Below are positions 35,214-47,097 of a stretch of DNA of 64,000 bases, in pieces. Numbering within the stretch: the first letter of the stretch is position 1; every line of letters starts with the position of its first letter. The notes beneath the pieces are model-generated. The model was not told where the DNA came from. It saw only the letters and a list, made by a program, of their open reading frames with translations, and did not search any database. The stretch lies in contig OY743168.1 in the NCBI GenBank assembly GCA_963555705.1, positions 94,218,925 to 94,282,924 of the forward strand. The letters run 5' to 3'. Made by a program: the position numbers and the translations under genes. This stretch comes from Ligustrum vulgare (Eukaryota > Streptophyta > Magnoliopsida > Lamiales > Oleaceae).

Positions 35214-35285
35214 TATCCCTTACGAGAATCGAACCCGTGTCTTCGAAATGAAAAGACGATGTCCTAACCACTGGACAAAAGGGAC
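35214..35285 (-). tRNA. trnE: tRNA-Glu (TTC), mitochondrial copy in NUMT
   Basis: 72 bases fold as a tRNA: acceptor GTCCCTT paired with AAGGGAT and discriminator A, D-arm GTCCAGTGGTTAGGAC, anticodon loop TTTTCAT (anticodon TTC, glutamate), and T-arm with GGGTTCGATTCTC. It matches the plant mitochondrial trnE type. The base after the anticodon loop is T where G is usual, weakening the first stem pair, and the T-arm 3' strand also has one change. These suggest a non-functional nuclear copy. Confidence 0.85.
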
Positions 35286-36311
35286 CAAAAAGCCATTCTT
35301 CATATACCTTAGCTCAGAGAATAGAAGTGGTTCATTTTCTTTCTATACGCAATTCAAGATTTCGTTTGTGTTCATTTTGGCAATTTCTGATATGAATTTG
35401 GAGGGTCGTCCCCCTTCCTTCGGGTTCCCCCATCGACCCAGTGACACACCAACCATGCCCCTTCTCTTTCTCCGATCATAAAGCCCCTTAATCCCTTTAA
35501 TTTTCTTTCATCCCCCCTAAATAAGTAAGACCCCACTCTTTCTAATTCAAAAAACAAAAACAAAAAAAGAAAAGAAAAAAGGGGCGAAGCGTCCGTTTGA
35601 AGTGGTGAAGGCCTATGCTACAGTAAGAAAGAAAGTACGTTGAGGTTACGAAGTAAACTGAACTTGACTTAAGACGAAGGAATCGAGTGCTAGAAAAAAC
35701 CGCTTTATTAAGGCTTCAAATTACTAGTCATTAAGACTACTATGAAAGAAAAGTAAGGAAGTCCTTTTCTTGACTTTGCATGCCTGCATTATACCTACCC
35801 CCTTTTTAAAGAACTTGATTTCAATCTCAACAAAGAAATGAAAGCATAACTCTTTGCTTCTTGTCCTCTTACTCTTTTTGCCTACTACCTTGTGGAGGTC
35901 TCTCGGGTGTCTACGTCGGATCCGATCAGTCTTGTGATGAAGAGAGGTATTTTCCGATCTTCCACTAAGAAAGGTATCGTCACGGAAACTCAATTTGTTC
36001 GGTAAACTAATCGGGGCTCCCCATGGTTTAGTAAAAGGGAGGGGAGATTTTCTCTTCATCAGGGGGTTCATTTAAAAAAGTATGAACGCAAAAGTCTAAG
36101 GCTGATTAGTGAGGTCTTAAAAACGTCATACAATGAATGATCGGCCATTCCATTTTTGCTTTCAGCAATTAGGTGACGCGAATCTATGCTTTCTATGTCT
36201 CAATCGGATACCAATTGCTTGGATGCATTTGAAAGCCTCGAGATGACTTGCAGAAAAAATTCTTTCTAGGTTTGTCTTGTGTTTCTGAAACAAATGGTCC
36301 ATTTATTGATG

Positions 36312-36372
36312 GGAGAACGATGGGGATTGAACCCTCGCGTGGTGGATTCACAATCCACTTTGCTATATCCGC
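36312..36372 (-). pseudogene. trnH: Truncated tRNA-His (GTG), plastid-derived type
   Basis: Minus strand reads GCGGATATAGCAAAGTGGAT, then TTGTGAATCC and the T-arm GAGGGTTCAATCC. Compared with the plastid-type trnH-GTG of plant organelles, about 13 bases covering the D-loop side are missing between two copies of AGTGGAT, leaving 61 bases. The anticodon arm (loop containing GTG) is intact, but a proper D-arm cannot form. Slipped-strand deletion between the short direct repeats explains it. Confidence 0.8.
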
Positions 36373-38990
36373 CCCTACCCCCACACAGGTTTCAGTCTCC
36401 ATCTACGATCAGATCCTTTCTAAACTCCCCTATGATCGCTATCAAAGAGAAGCTTTTTCCTATACTCTAGTTGCAAGCCTATTGTTGTGTTACAGAATTC
36501 TTAGGGGAAACAAAGCTTCAAACAAAGAGGTTGGGTTGTTCACTTCATTGATATGACTTCACTTTACTTGAGATTAAAGATAGGGGCTGGGCGGGCAGTG
36601 AAGGCTCATTTAGTAGACAGCGAGAGAGCAGCAAGCACCTACTCCTATCAAAATGAAAACCAGCAAGCAGAACTTAAAGAAAAGAAGCCCTTTTCTACAA
36701 ACCTTTCTATAATATAATATAAGAGAAGCTCGAAGAGCTTTCTTCGCATGCTTGAGCGCATCCCCTTTCCATTAGTAAGGTTGTCAAAAGGCTTTCCTTT
36801 AGTTCCTTTATGACTAAACTAATAGAAAAGGGTAGGGGGCGCTAACGAGCAAAAAAACGGATGCATTAACTTGCCTTTACTAAGATTGTAATCTAGATAG
36901 AAATAGAAGGCCCTTCTTGCTTTAGTTTTCAATAAGTTCGCTAACGCGCCCTTCCTTCAGCTGGCTTCGCCCTATCTATTCATCTCTTTTTTCAAATGGA
37001 TATTTAGGGATCTCTCTTGTTCATAGATCTTGAAGCTAGATCAATATCCATTTCTCAATAGATCTATCTATCGATAGAAAGATATAGATCTCTTTATGGA
37101 TTTATCTCCATATCCAAATATGGAAAAACCAACACTTAAAGGGCGTAACCAACGGAAGGTTCTCACCCTGTCCCCGACATTGTTCTCCAACGATATCCCC
37201 TGGGCGAAAGGAGCCACCATTCTCTTTCTTTCTTCAATCGTTCCGATCAGGACACGTGGGTTGGTTCATTTCGTCCTCCTATCTACGCAATTCTTTGTTT
37301 TCGTTCGTGATCATGTTGGACGAAATGTAGTTGTATAGGAGCGGCTGTGAAAGGGCGATTCCCCCCTTTCCATTGAAGAGCAAGCTACCTTCCCCACCAT
37401 TCTGGCCTATTATTGATAGGGATTTTACCGATGCTGAAGGTAGCTTGCTTACCAAGCCACCTACTTGAGAAGCTAGTTTCCAGAAAGAAGAGACGAGGAA
37501 GCGAAGCTGTCTACAAAACGAAGCTTCTCCCCCTTTAGTCGTAAGACTCTGCTCATCGCTACTTTGATTCAAAAGGTAACCGAAGGTTCCAGACTTTCTC
37601 CGCTTTCTGCAACCGTAACCATTTGTCATTCCGATTACTTCATCCAAAAACCTTTTTTGATTATTTCAAAATAACGATACGAAATTAAAAAAAAAAAAAG
37701 AGTCAAGGATAAGCTTCTATTCTAGAAGCAGAAGCTTCCCGCCTCCTTTGGTGAGAAGTTCCCTTCCCTTTTTTAAAATGAATGATTGGTATGCTCAGCA
37801 AACGTTCAAAGTGGACCGCAGTTTGGCTGACCCTCTTCTTCCCATTCGGGTTGGGTTGACCCAGAAGTATAGTATAGTAAGAAGGAATGGAACCACTGGA
37901 TAGTCATCTGCAGTTCACACTTGGGCAAAGAACACTGGCTTTGGAAGCAAAAAACAGAAGAAAGTTCGGACATGAAGTGACTCCAAGATTAACAACCGGA
38001 GCATCCCAGTATCTAGGAGTCGGAGGCCAGGCCCATGTGAAAGATCGGGATCAAAGACCCACAGCTTGTGACTTTGACATGCCATGAGCCAAGAACGAGA
38101 AGAGGAATCCGCGGTGAAGTCGTAACAATGTAGAATCAATGGGAAGAACACTCAGAATTGAGAGGCCAGCCGGTAGATCGGGTAATGGCTTTGGATTCCA
38201 CCACGCTACCACTATTCTTCTTGTCTTTGTCAAGCACTGACACATGGAATCACAGGGGCACAGCCCAATCGAACATCAATCACTTCCTGACCTGAGTGCT
38301 ACTTTAGTTATTTAAGACACATTGCACTCACTGGACTCTCATTTCTTCCTTATGTCTACGGTTAATCCGAACTCTCTCTTTCAGTTCTTACCCGGTTAAT
38401 TGACTTTAAGTGAGTTAACCCGGATAGAGAACCAGTCAACCAACGGCTTATGAGCTCACGCTTTAAGAGTGGCTCTAGTCTACCTAAGCTCAGCTTTATT
38501 CAGTTCAATACAATGCGCGCACGGTTCTCGTTATTGGACTTTGCTTTTGGGTTCACTCTTCTCATGTGTTCGAGTGTCTACGCTCCTGCACCTTTCAGTA
38601 CAGTGGCTTGACGCTCTTCTAACTCTGGTCTAGTTAGGGAGAGAACTCCACTCATTTCCCGATCCTCTATCTTATATGTTCTTTATTTAACTGGGTGGGA
38701 TATCTAAGACATGGGGCTACCGAGAGTTATAAGATCTTGTACCAGTTCTAAATAATCTAAGGTTTTATACTCTCTCTATTGGGCCTGATAGTTGAGTGGC
38801 TAAGAGCATGAGGGAAAAATTCTACTTTAAAAGACCGGATTTTCGGTTGGCTTGGTTGATGGAAAGAGTGCCGGAAGTCGAGCTAGAGGAGCAAGCAGAA
38901 CGGGAAAACGGGTGGTCGGTGTGTGATCACCTTTGGATCGTTATAATGCTCGGGTCGATGTGTGATCACCTTTGGTGAAGACGATTGAGT

Positions 38991-39457
38991 AAATATTCTC
39001 TAGACAAATTTCAACTGACAAAGATTGGAAATTTACAAACGTTGACATAGCAAAGATCGTAAGTTTGAATCATCATATGTTCGAATTTGTTAGACACTTT
39101 ATTAGTCCAGTGGATGGTACCTAGACCCTGACCAACTGTAGGCATAACCTTCTATTTACATTCTTCACTAATCCCCGAGACATGGACTGTGGGGAGCCTA
39201 AATTTAGTATTCAACTTTTTTTTTTTTTTAAAGATTGACTAAATACTAAAATAAATAATTAATCTACCACTTTATTTTAGCATTTATAGATTACAGTTTT
39301 AGGTGACACAAATCAAAAGAATTCAATTCACATAGTATTGATATTAGTGCCCATTTGATAGGTAATTTTTGGAACATTTTGAAGAATTTTGGATTTTAGG
39401 AAAATGTATGGTTAAAATTTTAGTGATTGAAAATGTTAAAAATAGTGATCTTATAGA
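38991..39457. other. Spacer between NUMT and hAT-like element
   Basis: AT-rich non-coding sequence. From about 39,350 (GTGCCCATTTGATAGGTAA) it looks like the left part of a MITE whose right part (ACCAAACAAGAACTTG, to about 40,620) lies beyond the inserted hAT-like element. Confidence 0.45.
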
Positions 39458-40544
39458 CAGTGGCGGATCAAGCAAGAAATTTCAGCTCTAGCGGTCGGGA
39501 GTTGACCGTGGATGGTTGACCGTTGTCCGACAAATTTGATCGTTGTCTAATGTCTTGCAACTTGTTTTTGTTAGGTATTAGGCTTCTAATCACTCGAAGT
39601 GCAGTGAATTTCACCCGATTTGTATAACGTTTACCATATTCGACGTGATTAAATTAATAAAATTTTGGACTCAAATATGAAACTTTCGTTTAGGTTGAAA
39701 AAAAAGTTATATAATCTGTAAAGTCAATAATCACAATTCACATATCAAATCAAATTTTTAACAAATTGCAATAATCACGATTCAAACAATCAAATATTCA
39801 CAAAATCTTAACAATTCATAATTCAAATTTCACAATTCACACAAGGGGGAATACGAGATTTATAAGTGACTTCATTGCAAAATCTTTAAAACTATAATTT
39901 CAATTATTCGCTAAATCTCAATTTACAATCTATTTATCAATAATCACAATTCACAATTCTAATCAAATATTAACCAAATCTCAATTCACAACCTATAAAT
40001 TGATAATCTAACAAAAATTGAGATATCAAAATTCAATATCATTGATTAAAACTTACAAATTGTGAAATATAACAAATTACAAACCAAAAAGCAAGAATAG
40101 GTCAATAACCATTACTAACCTCCGTTGGCCTACTGAGCTGGACTTGGACTGGAAGCTTGGATTTTGAACCGAGGCTTTACAGCCTGCAAGTGCCGACAGA
40201 GGCGTTGCTACCTACTAGAAAGAGAGGAGAGTAGACGTCATGCGACGGGAGCAGTGTGAGCGCAGCAGCGGATCCCTTTCCTTCTTCTGTTTTCGTCGAA
40301 GTCGTCGAAGGTAATTAGAAACTGGGGTATGGGACTCTGGTCTCTACTCTCTGGTTCGTTGTTTTGAGCTCAAAATGGGTTGGGTCTTGGGGTATTTTGG
40401 GTTAGGGCTTGGGTACTTCATACTTGGGCGAAGACGACGACGAAAAAAAAAAATGATTTTTTAAAACTGGACAGCCGGTGGGTGGTCCGACGACGACGAG
40501 GTAGCGCAACCGCGCTACCTCATCATACGCTGGATCCGCTTCTA
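39458..40544. mobile_element. hAT-like non-autonomous element, 1.1 kb
   Basis: Left end CAGTGGCGGATCAAG and right end, inverted, TAGAAGCGGATCCAG. A perfect 8-base TSD CTTATAGA flanks it (39450-39457 and 40545-40552), the hAT length. The right half is GC-rich and includes a perfect 10-base stem hairpin GAGGTAGCGC-AACC-GCGCTACCTC at 40,498-40,521 close to the end. The open frame at 40380-40565 crosses the element boundary and is not a gene. Confidence 0.8.
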
Positions 40545-40620
40545 CTTATAGAAATGTGTGATTGAAAATGAATTTGAGGTAAAAGTTGAAAAAAAAAGAT
40601 TGGGGACCAAACAAGAACTT

Positions 40621-41190
40621 GTTGAAGTCAAGTTCAAATTTTGACTTCAGTTACTTTTGTCTATAAAAAGATTGTCTACAAAGAGATGATAGGCAAAGAG
40701 AACAAAGAGACAAGAAACAAGCTCATTTCGTCAAACATAAACATCTAAGCAGACTTGTAGACATTGTCCATTTTTCTGCATCATGTCAACTTGACAGTGT
40801 CTCAATCGACTTGCATTAGAGAACAATTTTAGAAATAGCTTCAACTTTCACTTATGTAGCACAAGAAATAATCTACGGTTGAATAGATGTTCTTAAACTC
40901 ACTAGATGGTTGTTTTCCTTTTTCATTAATTTGGTCATGCAATATCACGATTGACAGATGCAGTTGTCTTTGACGAAAAGTGCACAAATTTTGTCCTGCT
41001 TGAGCAAAAAATATTTATTCAAATTTATATTTATGGTTTTCAGTGAAAAATTACAGATAATAAGAATTAACACTAAACAAATCAAAATAATTAACAACTG
41101 CAAGGCGGATAGAGAATTGCCTCTGGGCAAATTATGAGAGCAGGAGATTGATTCTGGGTTTGAAAAAGGCCATCAAGTAATGTTGAAAGC
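40621..41190. other. Downstream flank of cytochrome b561 gene
   Basis: AT-rich non-coding sequence; short open frames here match nothing known. No element ends seen. Confidence 0.5.
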
Positions 41191-41307
41191 CCTTAAATCA
41201 CTTTTTAACCACACATATTTCATCAAATCACTTTTGAATCACATATTTTATCTCAAAAACATCACATTCTTTGTTTAAAAAAAAAAAAACTTTCACCAAA
41301 CAGAGGC
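41190..41307. mobile_element. MITE, GCCTCtgTTTGG family, 3' of CYB561
   Basis: CTTAAATCACTTTTTAACCA...TTTTATCTCAAAAACAT...TTTCACCAAACAGAGGC is collinear with 32,450-32,632 and inverted relative to 30,714-30,860. TAA follows the right end. It lies about 270 bases beyond the stop codon of the gene. Confidence 0.6.
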
Positions 41308-41578
41308 TAAAATGGCTGAATCGGAGCTTCTCCTTTTTCTATTTCTTCCAGCATTACGTGGTGTGCATAAAGGCAACGACCATATATGTAAGTACGATAA
41401 TTATTCATCACTTCAGGTGTGCTAAAGTATGTCGGTAAACTGCATATAAGATGCACCGTATATACTGATATAAAAATGTTGCAATCAGCAGCCAAGAATG
41501 TTGGCACTTTTGACATGTTTAACTTCTTTCTCATTACAAACAATTTAACATGTACATATCAAATTGACTAGGCTATAC

Positions 41579-43189
41579 TTAGTCTATTGTTCCTTTGAGC
41601 ATGTCACCTTTGCTACGGACAGGAGAGACAACCGCGAGAATCACAAACCCACCCAAAACAACTAGCAAGATACCCAAAGAATTCACTAACAATGCCTCTG
41701 TTGAATATCTTGATATTACCTTGTGCGTCTGAAGAAATGTGGCTTTCTCTAAAATACCTGTAGCGCAAGTAGCAATAGCTAGAGCATATATATAAATGCC
41801 AAAAAACACATGCCATGGCACCAGACTAGCCCTACTGAGTCTTGAACCGCCTGGATACCAAAAGGTCACAAATCCAGCAACCCACTACAAAAGTAAATAT
41901 GAATAAATGAATTTCCTATCCACATACAAAAAGCTACATAATAATGAAAAGATATTGATTATGGGCACAGGCATTGAAATTCTAAAAACTACCTGAATTC
42001 CAAACAAAAGAAGGCAAGCCAGGCCCAGCCATGAGTGAAGACTGTAGAAGTTGTCAATGCCTCTGTCAATATGAAACTTCCAAGCAGCCCATAGTCCAAC
42101 AATGCTCAACAAGAAAGCTAGAAATTGTAGAAAAAGATGAACTAGTTTTTTGAAACTTTTTGTTCCTGAGACAGTCTGGTATGCTAGCATGGCTGCAGAA
42201 ATCCGTTTCAAGCAATTAAAGCCATACTTCTGAGAATAAGGACCAGAAGCTGGTAATTAAAAACATCTCCTCCCAATTCTCAAATAGGCGAGATACAAGA
42301 TCATCTCTAAACGAAATGCAAGAAAACATATTCAAACAAATTGCAGCAAGTGTGAGGCACGCGTAAATTGCTACCATTCATCACAAACTCTACCGATATT
42401 TTAACTTATCCTCTGCTAAAAGTAAAGGAACAGAGTGTAAATGATTACGGGATAAAACAGGAACTAAAAACGCAAGAGTCACCGCAAGGACAATCCATAT
42501 TAATACAAAACAATAAGTGCAGAGAGTTATTCACACAAGTAAACTCATCAGGAAAACAGCATACTGAACACAATTTTGAAGAAATGGTCAATAAATTTCG
42601 GTTTCAATCTTATCACGTTTTCAAGTTAACAGGTAAAGTATGTAAGAAAACCAGACTAGAATCATCATACTTTTCAAGTTAACCGCATAATGGAATACAA
42701 TTGGCTATACATTTTGGTTTCAGTTTTATTACTTTGAGAATGTACTAAAACAAGACTAATCACCATACTTCTGCTCTAATAATGTAAAGTCAACAAAGAT
42801 CCGCTCATTTGCATACAAAAATAAATTAGTCCTTACCTTCACCGTTCAGAAGCACGAGGCCTATAACCATTAAAACGGGATGAACCTGCAAAACCATAAA
42901 AATATCTCATCAAACATTCAGCTGGTTAATTAAAAAAATGTAAAATTTCGAGTTGTATTCTCCAACGACACTGGTCGTACATAATTAAACCTAGCTCCAA
43001 CGCACTTGTATAAGAAAGAAGTTCGGGGATGATATGAAAAAGTACATTAAAGATAAGATCTTTGTTGTCGGAGATGAGAGCCAAGCCTCCCCTGTAATGG
43101 ACCGTCCACGTTAAAACCAGTGCAGTTATAACAATTCCGATAATTCTCACCGCCGCAAAGATCGGGAACCGATAAACCGGCACAGCCAT
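41579..43189 (-). CDS. CYB561: Cytochrome b561, ascorbate-reducible (CYBASC)
   Basis: Intact four-exon gene. Exons (plus coordinates): 43189-43046, 42885-42837, 42192-41993, 41884-41579, all with GT-AG introns; 699 bases give 232 residues, normal for the family. The protein should be a six-helix membrane protein that moves electrons from cytosolic ascorbate across the vacuolar (or plasma) membrane. The conserved haem-binding histidines are visible in VHPVLM, KKLVHLF, YSLHSWLG and PWHVFFG, and the ascorbate-side lysines/arginine in GTKSFKKL. The start chosen is MAVPVYRFP at 43189, which matches plant family members; an upstream in-frame ATG at 43255 would add 22 residues rich in Ser. No lesions were seen. 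Family assignment is firm; which paralogue is not. Confidence 0.93.
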
Positions 43190-43718
43190 TGAAGAGTTCA
43201 GAGAGATATAACTGCGAAGAATCTTAGACGAAGAGTGAGATTCAGGGTTTTGCATTCATATTCACCGTTCAGATCTTTATGAAGGACTGCGCCAAATAGA
43301 GACTTTCAGGCGATCAAAAGTTGGCGTCAGTTATACCATCGGACGGCTATTAATCACTTTGAAATTAATAAATAATAATAATAGTGTAATTAGTACGAAG
43401 TTCCGGTCTAGTTTGCTCATTTTGTCAATTCATTCCTATTGTTCTAGTTTTGCAATTTTCACCATCAAACTCATTGTACAAAAAGAGTCGGCTTTTTTTT
43501 TTTTTTAAATGGCTAAAGTCTTCAAGCTTCGCTTGATTAATTCAGGAAGAGAGCAAAATATTCAAGCAACGGTTCTCTCTCCATAAGCCCCATTTACATC
43601 GTATGTACTATATGTCCGACGGGGTGATAGGGCTGTAGCTCCTAAGTTCTAAATACTCGATTCATCACGTTATCGTCTGATCTAACTTTTAAAATAATAT
43701 TTTAGTGGAAGAAATAAC
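43190..43718. other. Upstream region of CYB561
   Basis: Includes the 5' leader and presumed promoter of the minus-strand gene. It is AT-rich with a T-run at about 43,493-43,506. No clear TATA box was selected. Confidence 0.45.
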
Positions 43719-43721
43719 TAA

Positions 43722-44780
43722 GGGGATTTATTTAATTAGGATTTGGAAGGAAATTTAAAGACTTTGATGAAATTTAAAAGTCTAGGGGTATTCAATCTAG
43801 ACTTTTTTAAATTCATTAAAATCTTGAGTTATTCAATCTAGATTTTAATAGACTCTTAAAATATCTTTTAAAGTCATGGTGTATTGTATAAAGACTTTTA
43901 AAAGTCTTTAAAAGTCCTGTGTTATTCAAATTATCGATGACTTTTAAAGACTCCTACGAAATCCTCTATGTACTAACTTCTAAACATAAAGTACAACCAC
44001 AAAATTTCTTTATTTGTCTCTCATTAACCTCCAAGATTTTGAAAGACTTTTATAAAAAAAAAAAATTTAAATTGTAATTTTATTTATTCTATATTTTTCT
44101 TTTTCATATTATTTTTAGAAACCTTAAACATTTGACTAAACAAATCATTATTTTTCTTCTCTTCAACTTTTTGTATTTTTTTATTTTAAATATTTTTTCT
44201 TTATATTTGGACTCTCTTTTTTTCATCATTTTTTTCGATTTTTTTATGAAAATAATTCTAACTAAAATTCCATAAGATCTTATAGAAAAATAATAAATAA
44301 ATTGTGTCAAAACAAATAATAATAAGTAAAGTGATTCAAGAATTTTCTCTAGAAATTTTTTTATGAACATAGTACAATTTTTATGCCGATATCAAATGCG
44401 ATTTTATTTTCCCCCCATTTTTTTAATCACAAATGTTTCTCTGTCTTAAAACTATTTATATTTCTCACGCTTTTTTTTAATTCACTTTACATATAATTAT
44501 TATTAACGATTCATATTCACATCATATGAAAATTAATCTATTAGCGTTTATGTTTTTCAATTAAAAAATAAAAGTCTTTAAAAGTATTTGAAAGTCTTTT
44601 AAATCAATCTATAAAAGTCTTTGAAAGTATATGAAAGTCTTTTAAATAAATCTTCACGAAAGTCTTTAAAAGTCTATATAAATCCATAAAAGTCAATCAA
44701 ATTCAATGAAATCCATTAAAAAAAGTCCATCAAAAAAAGTCTTTAAATATTTTTCGAAATCCCAATTGAATAAACCCCCC
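43722..44780. mobile_element. PIF/Harbinger-type MITE, 1.06 kb
   Basis: Left end GGGGATTTATTTAATTAGG and right end, inverted, GGGGGGTTTATTCAATTGGG give inverted repeats that continue for about 45 bases (including AAATTTAAAGAC / ATATTTAAAGAC). TAA flanks both ends (43719-43721 and 44781-44783). Subterminal zones consist of many AAGTCTTTAAAAGTC variants, in opposite orientations at the two ends. The minus-strand open frame 44104-44370 is Lys/Ile-rich AT sequence, not a transposase. Confidence 0.8.
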
Positions 44781-44783
44781 TAA

Positions 44784-45110
44784 AATTCATTTTTGGCAAC
44801 ATTAAATAAACTGTAATGGTCGATAAAATCTAAAAAACATTTATGAAACAATTCGAAATAATAAATCGAGCCATTAATATTGTAAAGCAATTGACAATGT
44901 CATAATTTCTCAAATAACTGAAATTCTCAAAATTATCCAATGTTTGGAAATACGAAAATCATTAAAATAAGACTTTCAACAATTTAACGACTATTGCCAC
45001 AATCATCCATCACTTTCCACTCTCTCCGAAATCTGCAAATATTGTTAAAATAGACATGAGCATTTCATAGAAAAACTCAGTAGACTCATCGCCAATTAAT
45101 TAATCTAAAA
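44784..45110. other. Spacer, no feature seen
   Basis: AT-rich sequence between the MITE and the LTR-like region; nothing recognised. Confidence 0.5.
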
Positions 45111-47043
45111 TATAATTGAACACATAAACGCAGGCTCTTTAGAAATCATAGGGTGTTGGTTACTCTTCTCGTGCATTAAAGCACGTGGCTTCTCTTTGAA
45201 AATCATAGGGTGTGGGTTGCTCTTTCTTCTCGTGCACATAAGGCACATAAGTTATGCATAACATCATCATTTATCTTGCAAGACATTCTCTTCTTTCTTT
45301 CTCATGCATAAAAGCACATAAGTTATGACAGGAATAACAACATAAATATTTCATAAGAAATATATTCTCATCTCAACATAAATATTTTCGAAGAAATGCA
45401 TTCTCATCTGTTTTCGTAAAAATGACTTTCACATAAGTCACATAACATACACATTCACATGCAATCATAATTTAAATCAATTAATAGGGGCGAGTCTACC
45501 TTAAACTTAACGAGTGTGGTTGAGCGGGAATGACTTCAATCTTTCAAATCTCCGTATGTCTCGTCTAGCCAATTTGAAAATAAGTTAAATTAGTCTTTAG
45601 AAATTTATAGTTAAAAAATGATAATTTATAATTTAGGGACTGAAATTGATGATTTGAAAGTTGAGAGACTAAAATGAATACTTTGAAAGTTGAGGGACAA
45701 AATGAAAAATTTGAAAGTTGAGGGACTAAAATGAATAATTTTCAAAACTTAGGTTGAAGCTCAAAACGAATATTAAACCATAGGGCTGAAATAATAGATT
45801 TTAAAAATGAAGTGGCTGATTAAAACAATTTAAAAACTTAAGGACTGAAATTAAAAGGTTTAAAGCTGAAAGGGCTGAAATAAAACATTTTTGAGACTTA
45901 GGGACTAAGTTGCAATTTCCACAAATCAAAATATATTAAAATCAAATTTCAGTTCTCTTTCCTATTTCAGCAAAGAAGTGAGGGAGGAGACGCGACCGGG
46001 GAGAACGCCCTCTGCGCAATCCGGCGATTTCGTCGGCGAAACGCCGACGCAGGGCATGGCGAGCGGCGGCAAGGATGGGGGTTGAAGATTAGGGGTTCAG
46101 GTGCGAGTTGGGTGTGAGAAACTGAGGTAAAACAAGGCACGGAGGTCGTGGTCTTTGCTGCGAAATCCGGCAGTAAGAGCGGTGGTTGAGGTAAGTATTT
46201 TGGTTTTTCTTGGGTTTTTGGTTGATTTTGGCTGAGATTAGAGTTGGGTTGGTCGTGGTGGTTGATTCGGTGGTTGGAGGAGGTTGTGGCTGTGTGCGTT
46301 GGTGTGGTGGGAATGGTTTGTGGAGGTGGTGGTGGCTGACCACTATGGTGGCAATGGTGGTGGTTTGGAGTTTGATTTGGTGGTATTTTTGGGTTGGGAT
46401 CGGTGGTGTGTGTTGGGGCAGTATAGGTGATGGCTGCATTGGTGGTTTGGATTGTGCAGTGATGGTGTAGTGGTTGCTATGGGGCAGGGTGATGGTGGTG
46501 ATGATGGAGGAGGTGGCGGTGCTGAGTTGGAGGTGGTGATGGCTGTGTTGAAATGGAGTTGAGAGGATGAGTTTGAGGCTTGTTGATTGGTGATGCTGGG
46601 AATGAGGATAGAAATCAAGCAAGAGAGAGCTGAAAAATGGGGTGGGTGAAGTTGGTGATGTAGAGCTAGGTATGGGATGGATGGGATTGATCTGATAGAT
46701 GGGAGTTGGTAGTGTGAACATCAAGACAAGCATTGCACGTAGTTCGGGGTAAATTCGCACGCGGATTCAACTGGGTCGGAAGAATGAAACTGATAAAATA
46801 AGATTGACGTAATTTGGGATTTAAAATGATTTTGAAAATAATAATTTAAATAAATAAATAAATAAGATAATAAAATTTTGGAAATTCAGAATTTAATTTA
46901 AAATTGAATTAACTCGATGTTTCTCGACTTGGCTAGACGAACGCGTCGTGAAGTTAACTTAAAAATGGGCGAGATCGCAGCGACACGGTTTTCAAAATTT
47001 TAAAATAATTATTTAATCGCGTGGAAAATTCTTGATCGCTACA
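45110..47043 (-). mobile_element. LTR-like region of a gypsy (Tekay/Del-like) element
   Basis: Read on the minus strand it would start TGTAGCGATCAAGAATTTTC at 47043. The region contains degenerate repeats of GAAAGTTGAGGGACTAAAAT (about 45,640-45,910), the phrase CGAGTCTACCTTAAACTTAA near 45,490, and a GC-rich block at 45,980-46,170 (GGCGATTTCGTCGGCGAAAC). These resemble Tekay/Del-type gypsy LTRs as I remember them. A GGT/GTG-rich stretch at 46,230-46,560 yields long but spurious frames on both strands. No coding domain, partner LTR or TSD was found; the left limit is a guess. Confidence 0.4.
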
Positions 47044-47097
47044 GGGCAAACTATGATTTTGCCTCCATACAAGTACTAGTCTTTCAGTATTTAAATG

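Larger units (their letters stand above)
34150..38990. other. NUMT: mitochondrial DNA insertion (approximate limits)
   Basis: For about 4.8 kb the composition jumps from AT-rich nuclear DNA to about 43-45% G+C with the purine-tract style (GAAAGAAAG, CTTTCTTT) of plant mitochondrial intergenic DNA. It carries a tRNA-Glu copy and a plastid-type tRNA-His copy, both minus, about 1.1 kb apart. The segment around 37,140-37,340 (frame 37096-37338, containing VLTLSPTLFSND and VPIRTRGLVHFV) also looks mitochondrial to me, but no named protein gene was recognised. Open frames at 35724-36071, 37279-37647 and 37887-38087 have no known domains. No respiratory or ribosomal gene is intact. Both tRNA copies carry changes, consistent with relaxed selection in the nucleus. 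Edges are set by composition only. Confidence 0.8.

Noticed and set aside
36248..36556. Frames overlapping the trnH-like sequence in the NUMT as a mitochondrial protein
   Set aside because: They run through the tRNA copy and match no organelle protein I know.
38780..38860. Possible serine or tyrosine tRNA near GGCTAAGAGCATGAGGG
   Set aside because: No acceptor pairing and no T-arm could be found.
42368..42682. 104-residue plus-strand frame
   Set aside because: Lies inside the third-to-second exon intron of the minus-strand cytochrome b561 gene and has no recognisable domain.
44104..44370. 88-residue Lys/Ile-rich frame as a possible transposase piece
   Set aside because: It is AT-rich filler of the PIF-type MITE; no DDE residues or known motif.
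46089..46760. 223-residue minus-strand frame (and overlapping plus-strand Gly/Val/Trp-rich frame)
   Set aside because: It arises from a GGT/GTG-rich low-complexity stretch inside an LTR-like region; no domain, no conserved start, and open in several frames.
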